Assembly (NCBI GenBank): GCA_964530325.1
Contig: CAZHAX010000007.1
Span: 66,951-130,950, forward strand
Origin: CAZHAX01 sp964530325
GTDB lineage: Bacteria; Chloroflexota; Anaerolineae; B4-G1
Direction: 5' to 3'
DNA length: 64,000 nt
Shown: piece after piece, positions 8,439 to 16,036 of the stretch
Layout: each line of letters begins with the position of its first letter
How positions within the stretch are numbered: position 1 is the stretch's first letter
Made by a program: the position numbers and the translations under genes
Notes under the pieces: model-generated
Database searches by the model: none
The model's input: the letters and a program-made list of their open reading frames with translations, nothing else
What the model was told of the DNA's origin: nothing

Positions 8439-10529
8439 TCAATCGGCCGTGCCTTCTTTCTTGGGCGGGGCGGCCAGATCGGACCGCACCTTAGGCAGCA
8501 GCTCTCCAGGGGCGAAGACGGTCACTACGTCTCCTGCCTCGAGCGCCGTCGTCCCCCGGGCGACGAGCAGCTTGCGGCCGCGGCGGACAGACACGATCAG
8601 ACACTCTGAGGGCAGCACGATATCGCGCACCGGTTGCCCGCAGGCGCTCGATTCGGCGGGGATCTCCACCTGTGCAAAGCCGGTGTTGTCGATCCGGCCG
8701 AGGCGCAGCAGCTCGAGGCGGTGCTGCTGCTGGGCCCGGCCGACGATGGCCTGCTCGTAGGCTCGTATGATGTCGGAGCGGCGTACAATGCCGACGAGCC
8801 GCCCGGAGCCCTTCTCCTCCACTACCGGGAGCCGCCCTATGTCGCGTGCGCCCATGCGCCGCAGCGCCTCCCACATTGGCTCCTCTGGATAGGCCACCAT
8901 CAGATCGCCCGTTGTGGCTATGTCGCTCACCGTGCTCGCCGCCGGCCGCTCCACGCCAACCGCTCTCTCCAGGTCCTGCAGCGTCACCACGCCTGCCAGA
9001 TTGCCCGAGTCGTCCACCACGGCGAAGCCGTGGTGGTGTGTACGAGCGAAAGCCTTGGCCAGTTCGTCTATCGACATGTCCAGTGGCACTACGTCCGGGC
9101 CCTTCGTCATAACCTGGCCGACGGTGATGCTCTGCATTACGTCGATATCGCGGCCCTGGTCGAGGCGCACACCGCGGCGGGCCAGCTTCATGGTGTAGAT
9201 CGATTCTCGGCTGAGCAGGCGGGATGCCATCGTGCTCGTCACCGTGGCCAGCATCAGCGGCAGGATGATGTTGTAGTCGCCGGTCATCTCAAACAGGATG
9301 AGTATGGCAGTGACCGGCGCGTGTGCAGCGCCGCTGAAGAACGCGGCCATGCCCACCATAGCGTACGCTCCCGGCGGGGCGGTGATCCCCGGGAACAGCA
9401 TGCCTGCCGCCTGCCCGAAGGCCGCTCCGAGCATCGCACCCATGAAGAGCGAAGGGGCGAAGACTCCGCCCGACCCGCCGGCTCCGAGCGTCAACACAGT
9501 GGCCAGGAGCTTTGCCGCCAGCAGCCCCAGCGTCGCCCCTACGGCCAGCTCACCGAACAGGGCCTGCGTGATGGTGTCATAGCCAACCCCGAACACGTGG
9601 GGGAAGCCATCACTCCCGAGTGTGAGGAGACCCAATACGCCCAGGAGCAGGCCGCCCAGTGCCGGCTTGACGACCTCCGGGAGGCGGAAGCGCTCCCATA
9701 GGTCTTCAGACGCGTAGAGCAGGCGGCTGAAGGCGACAGAGATGAGCGCTGCAGCGAACCCGAGAAGCGCGTACAGTGCCAGTTCCCAAGGGCTGGCCAG
9801 GGCATACTGCGGGACGGCAAAGGCGCGGACGTCGCCCTCGAACAGGTGGGCGACCACGTCTGCGACAACTGCCGAGATCACCACTGCGCCGAAGTAGACG
9901 GCGTGGAACTGGCCTAGTATGACCTCCAGGGCAAAGAGCGAGCCGGCGATAGGCGCGTTGAAGGTGGCAGCGATTCCGCCGGCCGCGCCGCAGGCTACCA
10001 GATTGCGCACCCGGTCGTCCGAAAGCTTGAGCAGCTGGCCGACCGTCGAGCCCAGCGCCGATCCGATCTGAGCAATCGGCCCCTCTCGGCCGACCGACCC
10101 GCCCGTGCCGATGCAGATGGAGGAGGCGAGCGCCTTGACCAGAGCCACCCGTGGGCGGATCCTTCCGCCCCGCAGCGCTACCGCCTCCATGACCTCGGGG
10201 ACTCCGTGACCCTTCGCCTCCGGGGCGAAGCGGACGACGAGCGCGCCGACCACCAGCCCGCCAATGGCTGGAACTAGCAGGATGCGGGCCACGTTTAGGT
10301 TCCCCATCAGGCCGCCGAGCAAGTCGTACGCCACATACTGGACCGCCTCGATCAGCCGGCGGAAGACGACCGCTCCCAGGCCCGCCCCTAAACCGACGGC
10401 CAGGGCGGTGAGAGCGATCACGCTCGACTCGGGCAGGCTGAGGCTGCCCAGCCAACCGCGTATTCGCGCCAGCAGTGGTGCGGTGCGGAGCCTACTCCTG
10501 GAGGAAGTGCTCTGCAACGGTGTTGTCAT
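8439..10529 (-). CDS. ClC-type chloride channel/transporter with CBS pair and TrkA-C domain
   Basis: A 696-residue membrane protein. Residues 30-445 carry the ClC core: GTGGSVGREGPIAQIGSALG contains the gating glutamate (GREGP), the FALEVILGQF helix carries a glutamate where exchangers have the internal proton glutamate, and GGVFAPSLFMGA is the third selectivity motif. Two CBS domains follow (about 470-590), then a TrkA-C-like domain (ACGQPVRDIVLP to VVTVFAP). Both glutamates suggest a proton/chloride antiporter rather than a passive channel; the CBS and TrkA-C domains suggest nucleotide control (inference). The start is ATG at 10529. It lies between thiM and rmuC on the same strand. Confidence 0.92.
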   Translation of the reverse strand: MTTPLQSTSSRSRLRTAPLLARIRGWLGSLSLPESSVIALTALAVGLGAGLGAVVFRRLIEAVQYVAYDLLGGLMGNLNVARILLVPAIGGLVVGALVVRFAPEAKGHGVPEVMEAVALRGGRIRPRVALVKALASSICIGTGGSVGREGPIAQIGSALGSTVGQLLKLSDDRVRNLVACGAAGGIAATFNAPIAGSLFALEVILGQFHAVYFGAVVISAVVADVVAHLFEGDVRAFAVPQYALASPWELALYALLGFAAALISVAFSRLLYASEDLWERFRLPEVVKPALGGLLLGVLGLLTLGSDGFPHVFGVGYDTITQALFGELAVGATLGLLAAKLLATVLTLGAGGSGGVFAPSLFMGAMLGAAFGQAAGMLFPGITAPPGAYAMVGMAAFFSGAAHAPVTAILILFEMTGDYNIILPLMLATVTSTMASRLLSRESIYTMKLARRGVRLDQGRDIDVMQSITVGQVMTKGPDVVPLDMSIDELAKAFARTHHHGFAVVDDSGNLAGVVTLQDLERAVGVERPAASTVSDIATTGDLMVAYPEEPMWEALRRMGARDIGRLPVVEEKGSGRLVGIVRRSDIIRAYEQAIVGRAQQQHRLELLRLGRIDNTGFAQVEIPAESSACGQPVRDIVLPSECLIVSVRRGRKLLVARGTTALEAGDVVTVFAPGELLPKVRSDLAAPPKKEGTAD

Positions 10530-10567
10530 CTTGTTCGCTTACCTCGGATGAGGCGTCCTCTTCGATT

Positions 10568-11374
10568 CTACAGCGATACCACGCGGGCTCCGGCTGCCAG
10601 CTGTTCCGGCGTCATGTTGTAGATGGCGTCGAACAACGCGACTTTGAAACTGGACGGCCCGCCGGTTGCCTCGGCCGCCAGCTCGGCCGCCAGCCCGAAG
10701 GCGGCCAGCGCACCCACCGTGGCCACCAGGAAATTGCTCTCCACAGCAGCGAATGCGGCGATCGCAGCCGTAGCCAGGCAGCCGGTGCCAGAGACTGCCT
10801 GCAGCCATACGTGGGTGTTCTCGACTCCGAGAACGCGCTTGCCGTCCGAGACGATGTCCCGCTTTCCAGTGATGGCGACGACGGCCTTCCAGCTGCGGGC
10901 CGATGTGCGTGCCACTGCTGCCGGGTTCGCCACCCCCTTGACGCTCTCCACGCCCTTCATCTTCACGCCGGCTCCGCTGAGCGTGCCGATTGCTCCTTCG
11001 TTGCCCCGCACGATCGCTATGCCCAGCTCATCGAGCAGGCGGACGCTGGTGTGGGTGCGCAGCCGCGTGGCGCCGGCTCCCACCGGATCGAGCACGACGG
11101 GAATGCCCAGCTCGTTCGCCTTGAGTCCGGCCAGGAGCATTGACTGCACCAGCGCGGACGAGAGGGTGCCGATGTTGAGCACGAGCGCGCTCGCCTGGGC
11201 GGTCATCTCCGCCGCTTCCTCGGCAGCTGTCGCCATGATCGGCAGCGCCCCTAGATGAAGCGTCAGATTCGCCGTGTCGGCGATGGCCACTGTGTTCGTG
11301 ATATGGTGGATCAGCGGCTGCTTCTCCCTGATTCGGGCCAGGGCTTCAGCAATCTGCGTGTTGATCTTGGCCAC
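10568..11374 (-). CDS. thiM: Hydroxyethylthiazole kinase
   Basis: A 268-residue ThiM, phosphorylating 4-methyl-5-(2-hydroxyethyl)thiazole for salvage. Recognisable segments are PLIHHITNTVAIADTANLTL at the N-terminus, VLDPVGAGATRLR, IVRGNEGAI (the family NxxE motif), and the catalytic cysteine region VSGTGCLATAAIAAF. Length and start (ATG at 11374) are normal. Its start overlaps the end of thiE by 29 bases, so it belongs to the thiC-thiE-thiM transcript under the TPP riboswitch. Together with Thi4 this gives both salvage and de novo routes to the thiazole moiety. Confidence 0.95.
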   Translation of the reverse strand: MAKINTQIAEALARIREKQPLIHHITNTVAIADTANLTLHLGALPIMATAAEEAAEMTAQASALVLNIGTLSSALVQSMLLAGLKANELGIPVVLDPVGAGATRLRTHTSVRLLDELGIAIVRGNEGAIGTLSGAGVKMKGVESVKGVANPAAVARTSARSWKAVVAITGKRDIVSDGKRVLGVENTHVWLQAVSGTGCLATAAIAAFAAVESNFLVATVGALAAFGLAAELAAEATGGPSSFKVALFDAIYNMTPEQLAAGARVVSL

Positions 11375-12008
11375 GGCGTGCTCCTTCCACTATCCTCAAC
11401 AGCCTGCGCGCCGCCTGGGCCGGATCCTCCGCGCCCGCGACCGCGGATATGACGGCGACGCCGGCGGCTCCCGCTCGAATCGCTTCAGCGGCGTTGTGCA
11501 CGCTCACTCCGCCGATGGCGACAACCGGGATGGAAACGGCGCTGGCGATCTCCGCCAATGCTTCGACACCGATCGGCGCGCCGGCATCCGCCTTGCTGGG
11601 CGTGCCGAACACGTCACCCACGCCCAGATAGTCTGCTCCCTCTGCCTCGGCCCGGCGAGCCTCTTGCACCGAGCCTGCGGAGATGCCCAGCAGATGCTTA
11701 GGCCCGATCAGGTTCCGGGCCGGCGCCGCCGGCAGGTCCTCTTGGCCCACGTGCACCCCGTCCGCCTCAATGGCCAGGGCGACGTCTACCCGGTCGTTGA
11801 CGATAAGAGGGACGGCGGCCGCCCGAGCGATCGCCAGTATCTCACGGCCCAGCTCGACCGTTCTCCCTGTCGGCCCGCGCTTGTCCCGGAGTTGCAGCAC
11901 GGTCGCACCGCCTGCTGTGGCGGCCCGGGCTAGGTCCGGCAGCGAGCGATCGTCGCTTGCGCCGCCCCGATCGATGATCACGTAGAGAGACCAGTCCACC
12001 GCCTTCAA
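11346..12008 (-). CDS. thiE: Thiamine-phosphate synthase
   Basis: A 220-residue ThiE, joining hydroxymethylpyrimidine diphosphate and thiazole phosphate. It has the TIM-barrel signature: LQLRDK near residue 37 (diphosphate contact), LIVNDRVDVALAIEADGVHVGQEDLP, GISAGSVQEARRAEAEGADYLGVGDVFGTPSKAD and VVAIGGVSVHNAAEAI. The start is taken as TTG at 12008, whose TTGA overlaps the thiC stop, with GAGAGGAG about 8 bases upstream; the frame is open back to 12158 but that part has no ThiE-like content. A GTG at 11999 is the alternative. Confidence 0.93.
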   Translation of the reverse strand: MKAVDWSLYVIIDRGGASDDRSLPDLARAATAGGATVLQLRDKRGPTGRTVELGREILAIARAAAVPLIVNDRVDVALAIEADGVHVGQEDLPAAPARNLIGPKHLLGISAGSVQEARRAEAEGADYLGVGDVFGTPSKADAGAPIGVEALAEIASAVSIPVVAIGGVSVHNAAEAIRAGAAGVAVISAVAGAEDPAQAARRLLRIVEGARRGQDQHADC

Positions 12009-13858
12009 CGGGGCTGCTCCTCTCGGCTCTTCTCGCGGTACTGGCTTGCCTTCTCCTCTCGCCCGATGGCGATTGCTTCGTCCTCGCTGATTCCCCTTGC
12101 GGCGGCGTATCTTCTCAGCTCCTCGGTGATCTTCATCGAGCAGAACTTGGGCCCGCACATGGTGCAGAAGCGTTCGGCCCGGCTGGCTCGCTCGCCCTGG
12201 GATGCGTCGTGAAGCGTGGCCGCCGTCTCCGGGTCGAGTGCCAGGTTGAACTGGTCCTGCCAGCGAAAGTCGAAGCGTGCGCTGCTCAGGGCGTTATCTC
12301 TCACCTGCGCGCCGGGGAACCCCTTGGCCAGGTCTGCAGCGTGGGCGGCGATCTTGTGTGCGATTACGCCCGCCTTGACGTCGTCCTTATCCGGCAAGCC
12401 CAGGTGCTCTTTGGGCGTGACGTAGCAGAGCATGGCACAGCCGTGCCAGCCGATCAGCGCGCTGCCAATAGCGCTGGTGATGTGATCGTATCCGGGAGCG
12501 ATGTCGGTCACGAGCGGGCCGAGCGTGTAGAACGGCGCCTCGCCGCAAGCCTCCTGCTCCCAGGCCACGTTGTCCTCCACCCAGTGCAGCGGTACGTGTC
12601 CCGGACCTTCCACCATCACCTGGCAGTCGTGCTTCCAGGCGGTCCGGGTCAGCTCTCCCAGCGTTTCCAGCTCTGCCAGCTGGGCCTCGTCGTTGGCGTC
12701 CGCGATAGAGCCCGGCCGCAGGCCGTCCCCAAGCGAGAAGCTGACGTCGTAGGCCCGCATGATCTCGCAGATCTCTTCGAAGTGCGTGTAGAGGAAGCTC
12801 TCCTCGTGGTGTGCCAGACACCAGCGGGCGATGATCGAGCCCCCACGGCTGACGATGCCCGTGGCCCTGCGTGAAGTGAGCGGGATGAAGCGGAGCAGCA
12901 CCCCGGCGTGGATGGTGAAGTAATCGACTCCCTGCTCGGCCTGGTCGACGAGCGTGTCCCGGTAGATCTTCCAGGTGAGCTGCTCTGCCTGGCCGTCCAC
13001 CCTGAACAGCGCCTCGTAGATGGGCACGGTGCCCACTGGCACCGGCGAGTTGCGCAGGATCCATTCCCGGGTGGTGCGGATATCGCCGCCGGTGGAGAGA
13101 TCCATGACCGTATCTGCGCCCCACAGCGTGGCCCAGCGCATCTTCTCCACCTCTTGCTCGACGCTCGAGGCCAGGGGAGAGGCCCCGAGATTGGCGTTGA
13201 TCTTGACCCGGAAGTTGCGGCCGATGATCATCGGCTCGCTCTCCGGATGGTTCACGTTCGCCGGCATGATCGCCCGGCCGTTGGCTACCTCCCGGCGGAC
13301 GAACTCGGGCGTGATCGGGTTGGGGATGGTCGATGCACCCGCCCGGGGCGGGTGCTGGTGCTGGAGCAGGTCCGTAGGCCCGGCCTGGCCCTGGCCGAGC
13401 AGCCCGGAGCCGGACGAATTCGGCTGATAGGTGGTCTCCAGAGGCTGGTCGCGCCCCAGGTTCTCCCGGATGGCGACGTACTCCATCTCTGGAGTGATCA
13501 CTCCCCGCCTGGCGTAGTGCATCTGGGTGACGGCGGAGCCGGCCGCGGCCCGTCGGCGCTCTCTGCGAAGCGAGGCGGGGATCGACCGTTCTTCAGAGGC
13601 GCGACCAACACAGGGCTCGCTGTCGCCGCGTGCGGCGATCCAGTCCAGCCTGATCTCGGGCAGCCCGGAGGATAGGTCGAGCGCCTGGCTCGCTTCTGTC
13701 CACGGCCCGCTGGTGTCGTACAGCCGCAGCGCTCCGCCGGTCTCGCCGAGAGCCACCTCACGGAAGGGAACCCGAACTCCCGCTTGCGTTCCGCTCACGT
13801 AGACCTTGCGGGAGCCGGGATAGTGGGTTCCGTAGCCGTCCGTCTCCTTGCTGGCCAT
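12005..13858 (-). CDS. thiC: Phosphomethylpyrimidine synthase ThiC
   Basis: A 617-residue radical-SAM enzyme converting aminoimidazole ribotide to hydroxymethylpyrimidine phosphate. Family segments include MHYARRGVITPEMEYVAIRE, PANVNHPESEPMIIGRNF, ALFRVDGQAEQLTW-like linker, YDVSFSLGDGLRPGSIADAND, VMVEGPGHVPLHW and, at the C-terminus, the 4Fe-4S cluster motif CTMCGPKFC. An N-terminal region of about 100 residues typical of bacterial ThiC is present. The start ATG at 13858 has AGGGAGAA upstream; the frame extends 39 bases further without support. It is the first gene behind the TPP riboswitch. Confidence 0.97.
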   Translation of the reverse strand: MASKETDGYGTHYPGSRKVYVSGTQAGVRVPFREVALGETGGALRLYDTSGPWTEASQALDLSSGLPEIRLDWIAARGDSEPCVGRASEERSIPASLRRERRRAAAGSAVTQMHYARRGVITPEMEYVAIRENLGRDQPLETTYQPNSSGSGLLGQGQAGPTDLLQHQHPPRAGASTIPNPITPEFVRREVANGRAIMPANVNHPESEPMIIGRNFRVKINANLGASPLASSVEQEVEKMRWATLWGADTVMDLSTGGDIRTTREWILRNSPVPVGTVPIYEALFRVDGQAEQLTWKIYRDTLVDQAEQGVDYFTIHAGVLLRFIPLTSRRATGIVSRGGSIIARWCLAHHEESFLYTHFEEICEIMRAYDVSFSLGDGLRPGSIADANDEAQLAELETLGELTRTAWKHDCQVMVEGPGHVPLHWVEDNVAWEQEACGEAPFYTLGPLVTDIAPGYDHITSAIGSALIGWHGCAMLCYVTPKEHLGLPDKDDVKAGVIAHKIAAHAADLAKGFPGAQVRDNALSSARFDFRWQDQFNLALDPETAATLHDASQGERASRAERFCTMCGPKFCSMKITEELRRYAAARGISEDEAIAIGREEKASQYREKSREEQPR

Positions 13859-13895
13859 TGCTGTTCTCCCTGCTGGTGCCGCTCGGAGGTGGTAC

Positions 13896-13926
13896 AAGAA
13901 ACGCCGCCTCCTGCGCAGGAAGCGGC
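13896..13926 (-). terminator. Riboswitch expression-platform terminator before thiC
   Basis: On the minus strand GCCGCTTCC and GGAGGCGGC (13903-13926) form a 9-bp stem with one G-U pair around TGCGCA, followed by GTTTCTT. It lies between the TPP aptamer and the thiC start, as expected for a transcription-terminating switch. Confidence 0.65.
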
Positions 13927-13961
13927 CTCTGGTTCCAGTGAACGATCTGGTTGGCGCGTCG

Positions 13962-14068
13962 TCTCCCTACGCCGGCATTACCCGGGTCAGGTTCGTCGGG
14001 TCGGCACCGGCCTCGCGGCCCGAACCACAGGTGCCTTCTCAGCCTGGTCTGCCCCAAGCTCCCCAGCG
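13962..14068 (-). promoter_or_regulatory. TPP riboswitch (THI element)
   Basis: The minus strand shows the conserved THI-box elements in order: GGGGAGC at the 5' end, GCTGAGA (14036-14042 region), then GAACCTGACCCGGGTAATGC and GCGTAGGGA at the 3' end. These match the TPP aptamer's P2/P3 and P4/P5 binding elements. It is about 100 bases downstream of a strong promoter and precedes a terminator hairpin and thiC, so excess thiamine diphosphate should shut off thiC-thiE-thiM. Confidence 0.95.
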
Positions 14069-14086
14069 ACTTGTTCGGACGAGGTC

Positions 14087-14115
14087 AGTATACCACGCCG
14101 GATGGGTAGTGTCAA
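14087..14115 (-). promoter_or_regulatory. Promoter of the thiCEM operon
   Basis: On the minus strand TTGACA (14115-14110) and TATACT (14092-14087) are 17 bases apart, close to the sigma70 consensus. Initiation would fall near 14080, just before the TPP aptamer. Confidence 0.85.
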
Positions 14116-14179
14116 AGCCAGCCGCAGCCTGTTCAGACTTGCTGGCGGCTGGCGGCGTTGGCTATCCGTCGCCGGCTGC

Positions 14180-14209
14180 TTGACAGGGGTATAGTGGGTG
14201 CACTATAGT
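14180..14209 (+). promoter_or_regulatory. Near-consensus promoter with an inverted repeat over the -10 region
   Basis: TTGACA (14180-14185) and TATAGT (14204-14209) are 18 bases apart. TATAGTG (14190-14196) and CACTATA (14201-14207) form a perfect 7-bp inverted repeat with a 4-base spacer, covering the space between the boxes and the -10, which is where a repressor operator would be expected. The regulator is unknown. It points at the degraded gene below. Confidence 0.6.
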
Positions 14210-14565
14210 TGGAGCCGCATCGCCCGAATCAGGGAGGGCCTGTCAATGGGGCTAATGCCGATCCCGCAGCCGACTTCATACTGTCCGGCTGCGCCTTTCT
14301 GGCCTTCGTCGTCAGAGGCCTCTATCCCTGGTGGACGGTGGCGGTTGTCGTGCTCATGTTTGTTCAGTTCGTGGCCACATCCGGGCGCGGGGGACCTCGC
14401 TGCGATCTCGTGGGCAAGCACTACGGTGCATTCCTATGTGCGGCGGTTCTGCTCACGCTGTTGCTGCCAACGCGCGGCGTGCGCGCCGGCGTGCTGGTCG
14501 CCCTACCGGCGTTCACCGCGCTGTCTGCGGGAAGCCGCTTGCTCTCTTTCCGGCGCGGCCCGTAG
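14198..14565 (+). pseudogene. Remnant of a CDP-alcohol phosphatidyltransferase
   Basis: Two frames together resemble the family that transfers a phosphatidyl group from CDP-diacylglycerol. One frame (from 14198) reads IARIREGLSMG, resembling the AR part of the DGxxAR motif; one base shift away, the frame open to 14565 reads GANADPAAD, an exact Gx3Dx3D end of the same motif, then hydrophobic spans (PWWTVAVVVLMFVQFV, YGAFLCAAVLLTLLLP). In the first frame a stop at 14192-14194 cuts off everything upstream. So the catalytic motif appears split by a frameshift and the N-terminus is lost. The alternative is a real 118-residue three-span membrane protein starting at TTG 14209; lack of the DG aspartate argues against catalytic activity. 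Confidence 0.55.
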
Positions 14566-14586
14566 AGCGACTGGGCTGGGGAGCGC

Positions 14587-14615
14587 TTGGCTATCGCGGC
14601 GGGTTGGGCTATAAT
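14587..14615 (+). promoter_or_regulatory. Promoter of the PRPP synthetase gene
   Basis: TTGGCT (14587-14592) and TATAAT (14610-14615) with a 17-base spacer. The expected start near 14622 is only about 11 bases before the ATG at 14633. Confidence 0.75.
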
Positions 14616-14632
14616 GCGCATGGGGGGTGGAG

Positions 14633-15967
14633 ATGAAGGTACGGTACCGGGTTGTACAGTCCCGCTGGGCTGACGGCGGCGATTGGGTGAACGTGGGCTT
14701 CTTCTATCAGCGCGAAGATCGCAAGGATGGAGAAGCCCCATTGATGTTCCGTCACAACCTCAACGAGTTGCACTGTGTAGTGCGCCACGTAGACGAGACG
14801 ATTCAGAGCGGAGAGTATAGGCTCCGCGACGTTCACAAGGCGGTCGTCTCCTGCGGCGAAGACTACCGCGTGCTGGATCAGATAGAGACCTACAAAGGGC
14901 AGGAAGAGGCGCTGTCGGCCGCGGCCAACTCGATCGAGGCGCAGGTGCTGGGCCTGCCGTGCGTCGACCCGGCCGGCGTGCCGGACAACGGCATACGTGT
15001 CTTCGCCGGGCGGGCCAACCGGCCGCTGGCTCACAAGGTAGCCCACCTCCTGGGGTTGAACCTATCCGCGGCCTCCATAACGCCGCTGCCCGACACCGAG
15101 GTGCACATTCTGCTGGATGAGGCTGTGCGGCGAAAGGACGTGTTCGTCATCCAGCCGTGTACCTCGCCGGTAAACGACCATCTTGTGGAGCTCATGCTGC
15201 TGGTGGACGCTTTCCGGCGGGCCTCGGCGGGCAGCATCACCGCTATCATCCCCTACTTCCCCTATGCCCGCCAGGAGCGGATGGCGCGCGGCCGCGAGGC
15301 GATCAGCGCGCGCGTCGTAGCTTCCACGCTGGAGACGCTTGGCGTCAGCCGCGTGATCTACGTCGATATTCACTCTGAGGCCACGCAGGGCTTCTTCACT
15401 GTGCCCGTCGATCGACTCCAGGCCTTTCCTATCCTCACCGACTACTTCAGGGACAAGCCCTTCCTCAAGAACGCGGTCGTGGTGGCGCCGGATGTCGGCA
15501 GGGCCCGGCTGGCCAGCAAGTACGCCGAGGCTCTTGGCGTACCCCTGGTGGTGATGCACAAACGGCGCGAGCCTTCCGGCAGGGTCACCACGACGCACAT
15601 CGTGGGCGACGTCCGTGGCAAGGTGCCCATCGTGATCGACGACATCATCGCCAGCGGCAGCGTCCTGACGGAGATACCCGAGCTCTTCAAACGGGGGGCC
15701 AGAGACGAGGTCTATCTGGCCATCACTCACGCCGTCCTTCTTCCCTCCGCTCTTGACCGGCTGAACGCGACCTGGGTCAAAGAACTGGTCGTCACGGACA
15801 CCATCCTCGTGCCTCCGGCAAAGCGCCACCCGAAGCTCAAGATCGTCAGCGTTGCTCCGATGCTGGCCTACGCCGCGCGCGGAATCTACGAGGGCACTTC
15901 GATCAGCCCGCTCTGGGAGTCGGATGCCGTGCGCAAGCTCGGCTTCCGCAAGACGACAGACGAATAG
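14633..15967 (+). CDS. prs: Ribose-phosphate pyrophosphokinase with an extra N-terminal domain
   Basis: A 444-residue protein. The C-terminal 320 or so residues are a PRPP synthetase, making PRPP from ribose 5-phosphate and ATP: RVFAGRANRPLAHKVAHLLG at its start, IIPYFPYARQER, YVDIHSEATQGFF and the PRPP loop VIDDIIASGS (usual form DDIIDTGGT, so slightly unusual). Residues 1-105 have no counterpart in normal enzymes of about 315 residues; they begin MKVRYRVVQSRWADGG and are mixed charged and aromatic. The ATG at 14633 is preceded by a G-rich Shine-Dalgarno (GGTGGAG); an in-frame GTG at 14627 is possible. PRPP feeds nucleotide, histidine and thiamine-pyrimidine precursor synthesis. Confidence 0.9.
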   Translation: MKVRYRVVQSRWADGGDWVNVGFFYQREDRKDGEAPLMFRHNLNELHCVVRHVDETIQSGEYRLRDVHKAVVSCGEDYRVLDQIETYKGQEEALSAAANSIEAQVLGLPCVDPAGVPDNGIRVFAGRANRPLAHKVAHLLGLNLSAASITPLPDTEVHILLDEAVRRKDVFVIQPCTSPVNDHLVELMLLVDAFRRASAGSITAIIPYFPYARQERMARGREAISARVVASTLETLGVSRVIYVDIHSEATQGFFTVPVDRLQAFPILTDYFRDKPFLKNAVVVAPDVGRARLASKYAEALGVPLVVMHKRREPSGRVTTTHIVGDVRGKVPIVIDDIIASGSVLTEIPELFKRGARDEVYLAITHAVLLPSALDRLNATWVKELVVTDTILVPPAKRHPKLKIVSVAPMLAYAARGIYEGTSISPLWESDAVRKLGFRKTTDE

Positions 15968-16036
15968 GTCCCTGCGGCTTGGCCCCGGCGTCTGCCTGCG
16001 GCGATCCCCCTCAGCTGGGCGCCTCGTGTGCGGCTG

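Noticed and set aside
8410..8442. Possible rmuC promoter (TTGACC and TAGACT on the minus strand)
   Set aside because: The spacer is 21 bases, outside the usual range.
10563..10590. Possible separate promoter for the ClC gene (TAGAAT on the minus strand)
   Set aside because: No acceptable -35 box at 16-18 bases, so not reported as a feature.
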